From: Nonomuraea typhae
Lineage (GTDB): Bacteria; Actinomycetota; Actinomycetes; Streptosporangiales; Streptosporangiaceae
Reading direction: 5' to 3'
Length of the DNA stretch: 64,000 nucleotides
Assembly: GCF_009760925.1 (NCBI RefSeq)
Contig: NZ_VRLV01000015.1
Span: 232,302-296,301, forward strand
How positions within the stretch are numbered: position 1 is the stretch's first letter; every line of letters starts with the position of its first letter. Shown piece after piece: positions 36,338-45,248 of the stretch. The position numbers and the translations under genes are program-made. The notes beneath the pieces are model-generated. The model was not told where the DNA came from. It searched no databases and saw only the letters and a program-made list of their open reading frames with translations.

Positions 36338-39300
36338 TCAGGTGCTGACCCCGCGTACGGCGGCCAGCATCGCGTCGGCGCGGCGCTGCTCGGCGTCGCG
36401 GTCCTCGATCACCGCGTCCGGGACGGCGTCCGGCAGGGTGTCCTCCAGATGTCTCAGCCGGCGGGTGAACCACGCGCGGACGGTCCAGGCGGTCAGCAGC
36501 ACCCCGCCGGCCAGGATCACGAGGGCGAGGCCGCGGCCGGGTCCCAGGCCGAGCACGCCGCCGAGCGGTGCGGCCAGCGGGCCGCCGGGTTGCAGCATCG
36601 GGCGGAAGAGGCGGTCGGCCAGCGGGCCGATCACCAGGTAGGCGAGCGGCATGACGACGGTCACGGTGGTCATGAACGTGGCCAGGACCCGGCCCTGCAG
36701 TTCGAGGCCGACCTTGCGCTGGACCAGCGCCACCCAGTGGCCGTCGGTCAGCGACTCGCTGAAGCCCATCGTGAACATGCCCGCGACCAGCAGCCACGGG
36801 TGCCCGGCCGCCCCGATGACCAGGAGGCCGAGGTTGTTGAGGCCCATGAAGGCGATCATGCCGTCGGCCCGGCGCGGGGTGCCGCCCCAGACGGTCATGA
36901 CCAGGGAGCCCAGGAGCGTGCCCACGCCGCCCGCGGTCAGGACCAGGCCCAGCGTGGCGACGCCGTACTCGACCAGGACCAAGGGGACGATGAGCGCGAA
37001 CCCCGCGGCGTAGAGCACGTGGTCCACGACGAAGAAGGACAGGACGGCCCGCAGGCCGGGACGCTTGGCGATGTACCGCCAGCCGTGCACGATCTGCCGG
37101 GACAGCGGCTCCTCGCGCTTCCTGAACAGCCGGTCCGGGAAGCGGACGAAGGCCAGGGTCGCCACCGCGACCAGGAACGTGGCCACGTCGATGAGCAGGA
37201 TCGACTCCAGCGGCAGCACGGCCAGCAGCGGCGCACCGAGCATCGGGGCGAACAGGGCGCCGGCTCCGGCGCCGATCTGGGTGAAGCCGTTGGCGTGCCC
37301 GAGGAAGGGCTTGGGCACGAGCTGTGCCACCGCCGCCAGGTACGCGGGGCGCTGGAAGGCGGTGGCCAGCGAGGTGATCGCGCACAGCAGATAGACGTAC
37401 GGCATGGCCAGCCGGTCGGCGGCGATGAGCCCGATCATCGCCAGCGTGGACAGCCCGGCGGCCAGGTCGCCGAGGAGCATGACCGTGCGCCGGTCGTAGC
37501 GGTCGGCGACGGCCCCGGCCAGCGGACCGGCGAGGATGCCCGGCAGCAGGGCCACGGCCATGACGAGGGAGAAGGCGGTGATCTCGCCGGTCTGCTGGAA
37601 CACCCACAGGCTCATGACGAGCTGGCTGAGCGCGCTGCCGACCGAGGAGACGAACTGCCCGGCGGCGACGGTCGCGAAGCGGCGCAGGCTCGGCCGGGGC
37701 CCGGTGCCGGCCAGGGGCCGCGGCTCGGGGGCGGGGCGGGCCGCCCACGCGTCCAGGATGGCGGCCAGCTCGCCGGGCTGGTGCTTGATGAACTGGTGCC
37801 CGGCCTTGGGGATGACCTCCAGCTCGACGTGCCCGGCGTAGTCCTCCCACTCGCGGTAGCGCTCGGCGTGCAGTTCGGTGACCCGGTCCTTGGCGCCCAC
37901 CACGGCCAGCAACGGCGCCCGCAGCTTCGGGCGCGACGTGCCGAAGGTCGTGGCGTAGTAGTCCTCGGCGCCCCGGTCGTCGTGGCGGATGGCGCGCATG
38001 ACGAACGCCTGCTCGGCGGGGTCGGTGGCGTCCGAGACGTCGCCGCCGCGGGCGCGGATGAGCTCGCGGACGGCCCGGTCGGAGATGAGGCGGTCCACGG
38101 GCAGGGTCCGGTAGATCCAGTCGAAGAGCCGGCCGGGCAGGCGCGCGGCGGGGAAGGCGCCGCCGATCGCCACCCCGGCCAGCGGCAGCCCGGCCTCCTC
38201 CGCGAGCCTGGCCAGTTCGACGGTGAGGGCGGAGCCGTAGCAGTGCCCGTAGAGGTAGAACGGGCCGGGCACGTCGCGCAGCTCCTCCAGGCAGGCCGCG
38301 GCGAGCTCGTGGAAGGGAAGGGCGGGCTCCTCGGGGCGGCTCCAGTCGCGTCCCGGCGGCTGCAGCGCGACGAGCGCCCAATCGGCGGGCAGCGCGCCGG
38401 CCAGCGGAAGGTAGGAGGGCGCCTGACCGCCGGAGAAGGGGACGCACACCAGCGTGCGGGTGGCGGCGCGTTCCGGGGTGAGCCGGTGGAACAGCCCGGT
38501 GGCCGCCTCATGCTCCCCCGCCAGGAGGGCCGCCATGTCACGCAGCACCGGGCGCCGGTACACCTCCAGCAGGGCCGGGCGGCTGCCGGACTCCCGCTCG
38601 ATCGCCCGCACCAGGCGCAGCGCGGAGAAGGAGTCGCCGCCGCGTTCGAAGAAGCCGTCGGCGGCGCCGACCCGGTCGCCGCCGAGCACCTCGCGCCACA
38701 GGGCGGCCATGCGGCGTTCGGCGTCGGTGCGCGGCTCGGCGAAGGTCTCCTCGTGCTCCGGGGCGGGCGGGTCGGGCAGCGCCCTGCGGTCGATCTTCCC
38801 GTTGGCGCTGAGCGGCAGGACGGCCAGCCGTACCGTCTGGGCGGGGATGGCGTGCCGGGGCAGGATCTCCTGGAGCGCGCGGCGCGGGTCGGCCGGCGGC
38901 TCGCCCACCACGTAACCGATCAGCCTCCCCTGGCGGACGGCCGCCGCGGCCTGCCGGACGCCGGGCAGGGTGACCAGCGCGGACTCCACCTCGTCCAGCT
39001 CGATGCGGTGGCCGTTGAGCTTGATCTGGTCGTCGAGCCTGCCGAGGAACTCCAGCACCCCGCCGGGGCGCAGCCGTACGGCGTCGCCGGTGCGGTACAT
39101 GCGCCCGCCGGGGTGGAACGGGTCGGGCGCGAAGCGCTCGGCGGTGAGCCCGGGCCGCTCGTGGTAGCCGCGGGCCACGCCGGGGCCGCCGATCCACAGC
39201 TCGCCCGCGACCCCGAACGGCACCGGCTCGCGGTGGGCGTCCAGGACGTAGAGACGGTTGCCCGGGTACGGCCGGCCGATCGGCAGCGGCGCCTGATCGG

Positions 39301-42300
39301 GCAGATGGGAAACGTCGCCCTCGAAGTAGGCGTTGTCGATCGTGGCCTCGGTGACCCCGTAGGAGTTGACCACCCGGCGGGCCAGCCCGAGCGCCCTGCG
39401 GTACTCGTGGACGTACCACTTGTCGGCCCCGCCGGCCAGCAGGCGCAGCTCGTGCAGGGACCGGCCGGCGCCGGGCACGTCGAGCAGTCCGCGCAGGACG
39501 GCGGGCACCAGCTCGGCGACCGCGACCCGCTCGGCGCGCAGCAGCTCGTGCAGGGCGGCCGGGTCGAGCAGCGTCTCGTGCGGGCACACCACCAGCCGCC
39601 CGCCGGTGCACAGGGCGCGCAGCAGCTCTCCGGCGAAGACGTCGAAGGACGGGCTGGCGGCCTGCAGGTGCGCGAGGCCGGGCTCCAGGTCGTAGGCGTC
39701 GCGCCACATGGCGGCGGCGTGGCGCAGGTTCGCGTGGGTGACGACCACGCCTTTGGGCAGGCCGGTGGTGCCGGAGGTGTACAGCACGTAGGCGGCGCCG
39801 GCGGCGCCGGTCGCGACGGTGAAGGGGGCCGCGGGGGCGGCTTCGCCGTACACGACCGCGGGCGGGCCGAAGCCGGGATCGGCGTGCGTGACGAGCGCGC
39901 TCGCGCCGCTGTCGGCGAGCATGTGGCGCAGCCGCTCGGCCGGATAGTGCGGGTCGAGCGGCACGTACGCGCCGCCCGCCCGCCACACGGCCAGCACCGC
40001 GGCGCACACCTCCGGCCCGCGCGGCAGGTGGATGCCGACCCGGTCGCCCGGCCGCACACCGCGCTCGCGCAGCGCTCCGGCCAGCCGCCAGGCCTCCTCC
40101 GACAGCCGCGCGTAGCTCCAGTCCTGTACGGCGGGCGCCTCCGGGGTCCGCTCGACGTGCTCCTCGATGAGCAGGTGCACGCCGCCGTCGCCGGTGACCG
40201 GGGCGCCGGCGGGTCCCGCGCAGGCCAGGACCTCGGCCCGCCGGGCCGGGCCGAGGAGCTCCAGCCGGGAGATCGGGAGCCCGGGCCCGTCCACGGCCGC
40301 GGCCAGGAGCACGAGCAGATGGTCCAGCCAGCGGCGCACCGTCGCCTCGTCGAACAGCGCGGTGGCGTACTCGAGGCTGACCACCGGGCCGGACGGCGGG
40401 AAGTCGAGGGTGATCGTGAGGTCGAGCTTCGTCCAGCCGCAGAAGGTGTCGCCGAGGTGCTCCACCCCCGCCCCGCCGTGGAAACCGGCGGCGGCGGGCG
40501 TGTTGACGACGATCAGCATCACCTGCGTGAGCGGCCCGCGGTCCGGCCTGGCCCGCGCGCCCAGGGCCCGCGCCAGATCGCCCAGCGGCTGGCCCGGATG
40601 GGACAGCGCGTGGACGACCGCCTCGGTGGCGCGGCCGAGAACGGTGTGGAAGCCGGGATCGCCCGACAGGTCGGCGCGCAGGGGCACGATGTTGATGAAG
40701 GCGCCGACGGCACGCTCGCTGCCCGGTTCGTCGCGCCTGGCGACCGGTGCGAGCACGGTGACGTCGGTGCGGCCGGTCAGCCGGTGCAGCAGGATCTGCA
40801 GGGCCGCGAGCACGAAGGCGTTGACCGTCGTGCCGGCGCGTCCGGCGGCGCGTTCGAGGCGTTCCAGCAGCTCCGGGTCGAGCGCCTGGTCGATGCGGGC
40901 GCCGGCGAAGGAGCGCACCGCCGGCCGCGGGCGGTCGGCGGGCAGGTCGAGCTCGGTGTCGAGCCCGGACAGCCGCGGCAGCCAGTGGGCGAGCTCGTCG
41001 CGGTCGGCGGGTGGCGGGCACCCGTGGTGGTGCGGTGGTTCGCCGCCGCCGAGGAGCAGGGCGAGGTCGTCGGCGAGCACGGCGGCCGACCAGCCGTCGA
41101 AGGCCACGTGGTGGACGGCGAAGACCAGTTCCCAGTCCTGGCCGGAGGGCATCAGGGTGGCGGCGGCCAGCGGGCCGCGCACCGGGTCGAAGACCGTGCG
41201 CCCGCGGCGGGCCCGTGCCGCGTCGTCCTCGCGGTCGAGCACCTCCACCTCGAGGTCGGGGGCGCGCAGGACCTCGTGCCGTTTGGCCAGCCGGCGCAGG
41301 GCGGTGACGATCCTGCCGGGGTCGGCGACGCCGGTGACGCGGTAGCGCAGGCCCAGGGTGTTCATCGGGGTGCCGGGGTGGAGCTCGTCGGCGAGGAGGG
41401 TTTCGCGCTGGAAGGCGGTCAGGCCGGTGGACGTCCCGGAGGCGGCGGGTTCCGCGGCCGGGGCGTCGCCCACCAGTGCCTCCAGCCCGCGCAGGGTCGG
41501 GCGGGCGTACAGGCCGGCCAGGGTGAGCCGGACGCCCAGCTCGCGGCCGAGCCGGGTGACCAGGCGCACCGCGGCCAGCGAGTGCAGGCCCAGCTCGAAC
41601 AGCGAGTCGTCGGGGCGGGCCGGGAAGCCGAGCACCTCGGCCACCAGCGCGGCGACCGGCCCGCCGGTGACGGGCTCGGCGGGCCGGTCGCGGGCGGCGA
41701 GCGCGGGCAGGTCGATCTTGCCGCGGGCGTTCATGGGGAAGGACTCGACCGGGATCAGCAGGGAGGGCACCGCGTGGGCGGGCAGCGTGCGGCGCAGGGC
41801 GGCGCGCAGCTCACCGATGTCCGGCCGGTCCGCCTTGGCGGCCCGGTCGGTCAGCACGTAGCCCACCAGCGCCTGCCGGGCCCGGTCGTAGTCCACGACG
41901 GCGTCGCGGACGCCGGGCAGCGCGATGAGCGCCTGCTCCACCTCGGCCGCCTCCACGCGGAAGCCGCGCACCTTGATCTGGCGGTCCATCCGGCCCAGGT
42001 GGACCAGTCGGCCATCGGGCAGCCGCTCCACCCGGTCGCCGGTCCGGTACCAGCGGACCCCGTCCTCGCCGGTCAGGAAGCGTTCGGCGGTGAGCTCGGG
42101 CAGACCGGCGTAGCCGAGCCCGACGGTGGGGCCGCCGATGAGCAGCTCGCCGTCCGCCACGCGGACGAGCACGCCGGGCAGCGGGCGGCCGATGGTGAGC
42201 GGCCCGGGCACGGCCCGGGGACCGGCCGCGTCGTCCCAGGTGGCGACCACGGTGGTCTCCGTCGGCCCGTACACGTTGACCAGGCGCACCCCGGGATCCA

Positions 42301-43111
42301 GGTCGAGGGTGCGCCAGGCGGCGAGCCGGTCCTCGCGCATCGCCTCGCCGCCCACGCTGACCACCCGCACCGAGGCGGGCAGGCGCAGCCGGTCGCGGGC
42401 CATGGCGTCGGCGAGCTCGTGCCAGTAGGCGGTCGGCACGTGCAGGACGGTGAGGCCCAGCGCGCCGGCGCGCTCCAGGAAGTGGGCGGGAGTGGAGATC
42501 ATCTCGTCGTCCCTGATGACGACGGTGGCCCCGGCCAGCAGCGGCGGGAAGATCTCCTCGATGCAGCCGTCGAACGAGGTGGCGGAGAACTGCAGCACCC
42601 GATCGCCGGGGGCCAGGCCGTATCCGTCGGCGATGACCGCGCTGAAGTGGCCGAGCGCGCCCCGGTGGACGCGGACGCCCTTGGGCCGGCCGGTGCTGCC
42701 GGAGGTGTGGATGACGTACGCGGGCGCCTCGTCGTCGTGGAACTCCGGCGTGAAGCGGGAGGTGTGGCCGGGGATGGGCAGGCACCGCAGCCCGGCCGCC
42801 GCGAACCTCGGCCGCCACTCCTCCGGCGTCAGTACGGCGGCGCCGTCCGCCATCACGCGCAGCCGCTCGGGCGGATCATCGGGGTCCAGGGGGACGAACG
42901 CGGCGCCGGCCATGAGGGTGCCGAGCATCGCCGCCACCGTCCCCGCGCCCCTGCGGGCGCAGATCCCGGCGGTCGCCGCCGCCCCCACCAGCCCGGCCAC
43001 CGCGGCGGCCGTGCCGTACAGCCGGCCGTAGGTCATCGTCGCGCTGCCGTCGGCCACGGCGATCGCGTCGGGCGGATGGGCGGCGACCGCCTCGATCAGC
43101 CTTTGGCACAC
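36338..43111 (-). CDS. Dimodular NRPS fused to an MFS exporter (A-PCP-C-A-PCP-TE-MFS)
   Basis: This 2257-residue polypeptide has: A1 about 10-465 (HTSGSTGRPKG, NVYGPTETT, NARGKIDLPAL); PCP1 with Ser about 511 (LGLHSLAAV); C about 560-985 (HHVAFDGWS, the HHxxxDG motif); A2 about 990-1445 (LYTSGTTGLPKG, NSYGVTEATID, SANGKIDRRAL); PCP2 (GGDSFSALRL, about 1495); TE about 1550-1790 with nucleophile Cys1624 in GHCYGS, Asp about 1741, His about 1768; and MFS about 1809-2225 (EntS/MFS_3-like, about 12 helices). The A2 pocket aligned to GrsA reads D-V-G-E-L-G-S-I-D, one step from the ornithine code DVGEIGSID. A1 reads about D-G-E-H-S-G-V-V-V, unassigned. GTG 43111 overlaps the methyltransferase 3' end by 16 bases. 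No starter C, E or MT domain. The product is inferred to be a dipeptide ending in Orn. Confidence 0.92.
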   Translation of the reverse strand: MCQRLIEAVAAHPPDAIAVADGSATMTYGRLYGTAAAVAGLVGAAATAGICARRGAGTVAAMLGTLMAGAAFVPLDPDDPPERLRVMADGAAVLTPEEWRPRFAAAGLRCLPIPGHTSRFTPEFHDDEAPAYVIHTSGSTGRPKGVRVHRGALGHFSAVIADGYGLAPGDRVLQFSATSFDGCIEEIFPPLLAGATVVIRDDEMISTPAHFLERAGALGLTVLHVPTAYWHELADAMARDRLRLPASVRVVSVGGEAMREDRLAAWRTLDLDPGVRLVNVYGPTETTVVATWDDAAGPRAVPGPLTIGRPLPGVLVRVADGELLIGGPTVGLGYAGLPELTAERFLTGEDGVRWYRTGDRVERLPDGRLVHLGRMDRQIKVRGFRVEAAEVEQALIALPGVRDAVVDYDRARQALVGYVLTDRAAKADRPDIGELRAALRRTLPAHAVPSLLIPVESFPMNARGKIDLPALAARDRPAEPVTGGPVAALVAEVLGFPARPDDSLFELGLHSLAAVRLVTRLGRELGVRLTLAGLYARPTLRGLEALVGDAPAAEPAASGTSTGLTAFQRETLLADELHPGTPMNTLGLRYRVTGVADPGRIVTALRRLAKRHEVLRAPDLEVEVLDREDDAARARRGRTVFDPVRGPLAAATLMPSGQDWELVFAVHHVAFDGWSAAVLADDLALLLGGGEPPHHHGCPPPADRDELAHWLPRLSGLDTELDLPADRPRPAVRSFAGARIDQALDPELLERLERAAGRAGTTVNAFVLAALQILLHRLTGRTDVTVLAPVARRDEPGSERAVGAFINIVPLRADLSGDPGFHTVLGRATEAVVHALSHPGQPLGDLARALGARARPDRGPLTQVMLIVVNTPAAAGFHGGAGVEHLGDTFCGWTKLDLTITLDFPPSGPVVSLEYATALFDEATVRRWLDHLLVLLAAAVDGPGLPISRLELLGPARRAEVLACAGPAGAPVTGDGGVHLLIEEHVERTPEAPAVQDWSYARLSEEAWRLAGALRERGVRPGDRVGIHLPRGPEVCAAVLAVWRAGGAYVPLDPHYPAERLRHMLADSGASALVTHADPGFGPPAVVYGEAAPAAPFTVATGAAGAAYVLYTSGTTGLPKGVVVTHANLRHAAAMWRDAYDLEPGLAHLQAASPSFDVFAGELLRALCTGGRLVVCPHETLLDPAALHELLRAERVAVAELVPAVLRGLLDVPGAGRSLHELRLLAGGADKWYVHEYRRALGLARRVVNSYGVTEATIDNAYFEGDVSHLPDQAPLPIGRPYPGNRLYVLDAHREPVPFGVAGELWIGGPGVARGYHERPGLTAERFAPDPFHPGGRMYRTGDAVRLRPGGVLEFLGRLDDQIKLNGHRIELDEVESALVTLPGVRQAAAAVRQGRLIGYVVGEPPADPRRALQEILPRHAIPAQTVRLAVLPLSANGKIDRRALPDPPAPEHEETFAEPRTDAERRMAALWREVLGGDRVGAADGFFERGGDSFSALRLVRAIERESGSRPALLEVYRRPVLRDMAALLAGEHEAATGLFHRLTPERAATRTLVCVPFSGGQAPSYLPLAGALPADWALVALQPPGRDWSRPEEPALPFHELAAACLEELRDVPGPFYLYGHCYGSALTVELARLAEEAGLPLAGVAIGGAFPAARLPGRLFDWIYRTLPVDRLISDRAVRELIRARGGDVSDATDPAEQAFVMRAIRHDDRGAEDYYATTFGTSRPKLRAPLLAVVGAKDRVTELHAERYREWEDYAGHVELEVIPKAGHQFIKHQPGELAAILDAWAARPAPEPRPLAGTGPRPSLRRFATVAAGQFVSSVGSALSQLVMSLWVFQQTGEITAFSLVMAVALLPGILAGPLAGAVADRYDRRTVMLLGDLAAGLSTLAMIGLIAADRLAMPYVYLLCAITSLATAFQRPAYLAAVAQLVPKPFLGHANGFTQIGAGAGALFAPMLGAPLLAVLPLESILLIDVATFLVAVATLAFVRFPDRLFRKREEPLSRQIVHGWRYIAKRPGLRAVLSFFVVDHVLYAAGFALIVPLVLVEYGVATLGLVLTAGGVGTLLGSLVMTVWGGTPRRADGMIAFMGLNNLGLLVIGAAGHPWLLVAGMFTMGFSESLTDGHWVALVQRKVGLELQGRVLATFMTTVTVVMPLAYLVIGPLADRLFRPMLQPGGPLAAPLGGVLGLGPGRGLALVILAGGVLLTAWTVRAWFTRRLRHLEDTLPDAVPDAVIEDRDAEQRRADAMLAAVRGVST

Positions 43112-44121
43112 AGCAGATATCCCAGCTCGAAGCGGGTGGAGTCCACGCGCTCGTCAGGATGGGCGAACGCCACCGTCTCCAGCCCGGCCGAGGCGAACAT
43201 GGCCTCCCAGACCTCGCGCCGCTCCAGCCGCTGCTCGGTGATGGCGTGCAGAAGGAAGTAGGGGTTGTAGTAGGCCGTGCCCAGGGCGTGGGCCATCGCC
43301 TGCCGGTCATCGAGGCGGTGGTCCACCTCGATGACCAGCCAGTGGGCGCCGGGCCTGGTCCGCATCGTGGTCCGCAGCAGCGACTCCACGGCGTCGGCGC
43401 CGTCCTGCTCCAGCATCTCCTGCAGCACGAACGCGGTCAGGAAGCAGACCGGCCCTTCCGTCTGCCGCACCAGCGCCGCGGCGTCGGCGGCGCGCCCGCG
43501 GTGGATCGTGACGCGGTCGCCGAGCCCTTCCCGCTCCACCCGCTCGGCCGCGAGCCTGCTGCCCGTCTCGTCCGGCTCCACCCCCACTCCGCGCAGGCCC
43601 GGCCGCCGCCGGACCAGCTCGGTCAGGAAGGCGCCGTCACCGCAGCCGAGGTCCACGACCGTGAGCCCCTCCCCCGGCAGGTTGTCCAGCAGCTCGTCGG
43701 CGAGCGGAAGCGCGTCGAACATGCTCATCCCGCACGAGCCCTCCCCCACCTTCGCCCCGTCACGGCTCGCGTACGGCGCGCCGGCCCGCAGCACCTGCGG
43801 CAGCTGGGCGAAGGTCTGGGCGTACCCGCCGACGAGCAGCGTGTACCAGGGGCGGAACGGGGCGAGCTGCTCGCCCTTGACCGTCAGCCGCCAGCCGCCG
43901 GCCTCGCGGGCGGCGTAGCCCTCGTTGGCCAGGTAGAGGCAGAGCGCCTCCAGCCGGGCCTCGTCCAGGTCCAGCCGGTCGGCCAGCGTCCCGGCTGGGA
44001 CGCCTGGCTCGTCCTGGAGCGCGGCGTAGACGCCGTTGTCCATGATCGTGTAAAGCGCGTGGGCGATCGCCAGGTGGCGAATCGGCTGGATCGCCTCGAC
44101 GAGGCGGTGCTCGAAATCCAT
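43096..44121 (-). CDS. SAM-dependent methyltransferase resembling 2-ketoarginine methyltransferase
   Basis: This 341-residue enzyme has a helical N-terminal domain followed by a class I Rossmann fold with SAM loop VVDLGCGDGAFLTEL and GVGVEPDETG. Segments RPWYTLLVGGYAQTFAQL, GEGSCGMSMFDALPL, FVLQEMLEQDG, LGTAYYNPYFLLH and a C-terminal VDSTRFELGYLL recall the MrsA/RmrA family, which methylates C3 of 2-ketoarginine in 3-methylarginine synthesis. I rely on remembered family features, not a search. It sits between an aminotransferase and an NRPS, exactly what a beta-methyl-amino-acid pathway needs. It starts inside the aminotransferase stop (TGATG) and overlaps the NRPS start. Confidence 0.75.
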   Translation of the reverse strand: MDFEHRLVEAIQPIRHLAIAHALYTIMDNGVYAALQDEPGVPAGTLADRLDLDEARLEALCLYLANEGYAAREAGGWRLTVKGEQLAPFRPWYTLLVGGYAQTFAQLPQVLRAGAPYASRDGAKVGEGSCGMSMFDALPLADELLDNLPGEGLTVVDLGCGDGAFLTELVRRRPGLRGVGVEPDETGSRLAAERVEREGLGDRVTIHRGRAADAAALVRQTEGPVCFLTAFVLQEMLEQDGADAVESLLRTTMRTRPGAHWLVIEVDHRLDDRQAMAHALGTAYYNPYFLLHAITEQRLERREVWEAMFASAGLETVAFAHPDERVDSTRFELGYLLCAKG

Positions 44122-45104
44122 CAGCAGTCCTGCACCAGGGTCAGGGCACCGGCGAGCCGGGCCAGATCATCAACGGTGCCGACGGTGACGCGCAGCCAGC
44201 CCGGCAGACCCAGCGGGCCGCAGTCGCGCACCCACACGTCGTGCTCGGCCAGCCGCTTGGCCACCTCGCCGGCCACCAGCCCCTCGCGCGGTCGCGCGAG
44301 GACGAAATTGGCCTCCGTGTCCCGGACCTCGCCGATCGCCGGGTGCCTGCCGAGCTCGGCGGCGTACCTCGGCCGCTCGGCCAGCACATGCGCCCGCAAC
44401 CTGGCACGATGGCCCGGATCGGCGAGCGCGCCCGCCAGCGCGTGCAGCGCGGCCGAGTCCACCGAGTGAAACCGCGTGCGCTCGCGCAGCCTCCCGATCA
44501 GCCGGGGCGAACCGGTCAGCGCTCCCACGCGCAGCCCCGCCAGCCCGTGGCTCTTGGAGAAGCTGCGGAAGACGAGCAGGCGAGGGTGCGTCTCCACGGG
44601 GTACGGCTGCGCCGCGAAGTCGGCGTAGGTGGTGTCCAGGACCAGCACCTCGGCCGCCTCCAGCACCTGCCGGACCCAGGCGGCCGGGAACATCCCGCCC
44701 GTCGGGTTGTGCGGCTGGGCCAGGAAGACCGCTCCGCCCGGCTCGGGGAGCCCGGCAGGCTGCCAGCCGGCGTCCAGCGGGATCGGCCGCGCCGTACGGC
44801 CCAGCACCCTCGCGCGCTCGGCGTAGGCGTCGAAGCCCGGCGTCACGTACCTGCACCCCGGCACCAGCCCCAGGACCAGGTCGATCGCCTCGTCCACCCC
44901 GTTCACGAGCAGGACGGCCTCCGGCTCCGCCCCGCTGTCCCGCGCCACGTCGGCGGTGACCTCCTCCAGGAGGCCCCTCGGGTAGAGGTGCAGGTCGGCG
45001 GCGTGGGCGCGGAGGCGGGCCACGGCCGCGGGCGGAGGGCCGAGGGGGCTTTCGTTCCAGTCGAGGCGCACCGTGGTAGTTAAACGATCATGGGTGAACC
45101 GCAC
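44121..45104 (-). CDS. HisC-like class I/II PLP aminotransferase
   Basis: This 327-residue fold-type I aminotransferase of the histidinol-phosphate type shows VRLDWNESPLGPPPAAV at the start, LVNGVDEAIDLVL, AQPHNPTGGMF, LDTTYADFAAQP, the PLP lysine in FRSFSKSHGLAGLRVG and the carboxylate Arg in GWLRVTVGT. It is slightly shorter than HisC (about 350). In context it would interconvert arginine or ornithine and the 2-keto acid, before and after methylation (inference). GTG 45104 is used; a second GTG at 45071 (MRLDWNESP) is possible. First gene of the operon, with a palindromic site 61 bases upstream. Confidence 0.82.
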   Translation of the reverse strand: MRFTHDRLTTTVRLDWNESPLGPPPAAVARLRAHAADLHLYPRGLLEEVTADVARDSGAEPEAVLLVNGVDEAIDLVLGLVPGCRYVTPGFDAYAERARVLGRTARPIPLDAGWQPAGLPEPGGAVFLAQPHNPTGGMFPAAWVRQVLEAAEVLVLDTTYADFAAQPYPVETHPRLLVFRSFSKSHGLAGLRVGALTGSPRLIGRLRERTRFHSVDSAALHALAGALADPGHRARLRAHVLAERPRYAAELGRHPAIGEVRDTEANFVLARPREGLVAGEVAKRLAEHDVWVRDCGPLGLPGWLRVTVGTVDDLARLAGALTLVQDC

Positions 45105-45164
45105 TGAAACGCTTCAGGAAGATTGCCCGTCCCCCGGGAAACTCCTTGATCTTTTGACGAGGCC

Positions 45165-45185
45165 GCCATAACCGGTGGTTATGGC
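45165..45185. promoter_or_regulatory. Perfect palindrome GCCATAACC-N3-GGTTATGGC
   Basis: Nine-base arms (45165-45173 and 45177-45185) with a GGT centre lie in the 144-base gap between the divergent NRPS operon and the SnoaL-like gene. The site is placed to control either or both. No regulator gene adjoins the operon. The symmetry suggests a TetR-, MarR- or MerR-size dimer site. Confidence 0.6.
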
Positions 45186-45248
45186 AGCAGGTATTGGACC
45201 ATCGCGCGACCGGCTCACGAGGATGAAAGTCCCCTGAGAGGAGTTGTG

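Noticed and set aside
36449..43261. A 2270-codon open frame on the plus strand opposite the NRPS
   Set aside because: It is the mirror of a G+C-rich coding frame. Its translation is low-complexity (Gly/Arg/Gln/Val-rich), and the minus strand carries all conserved NRPS motifs.
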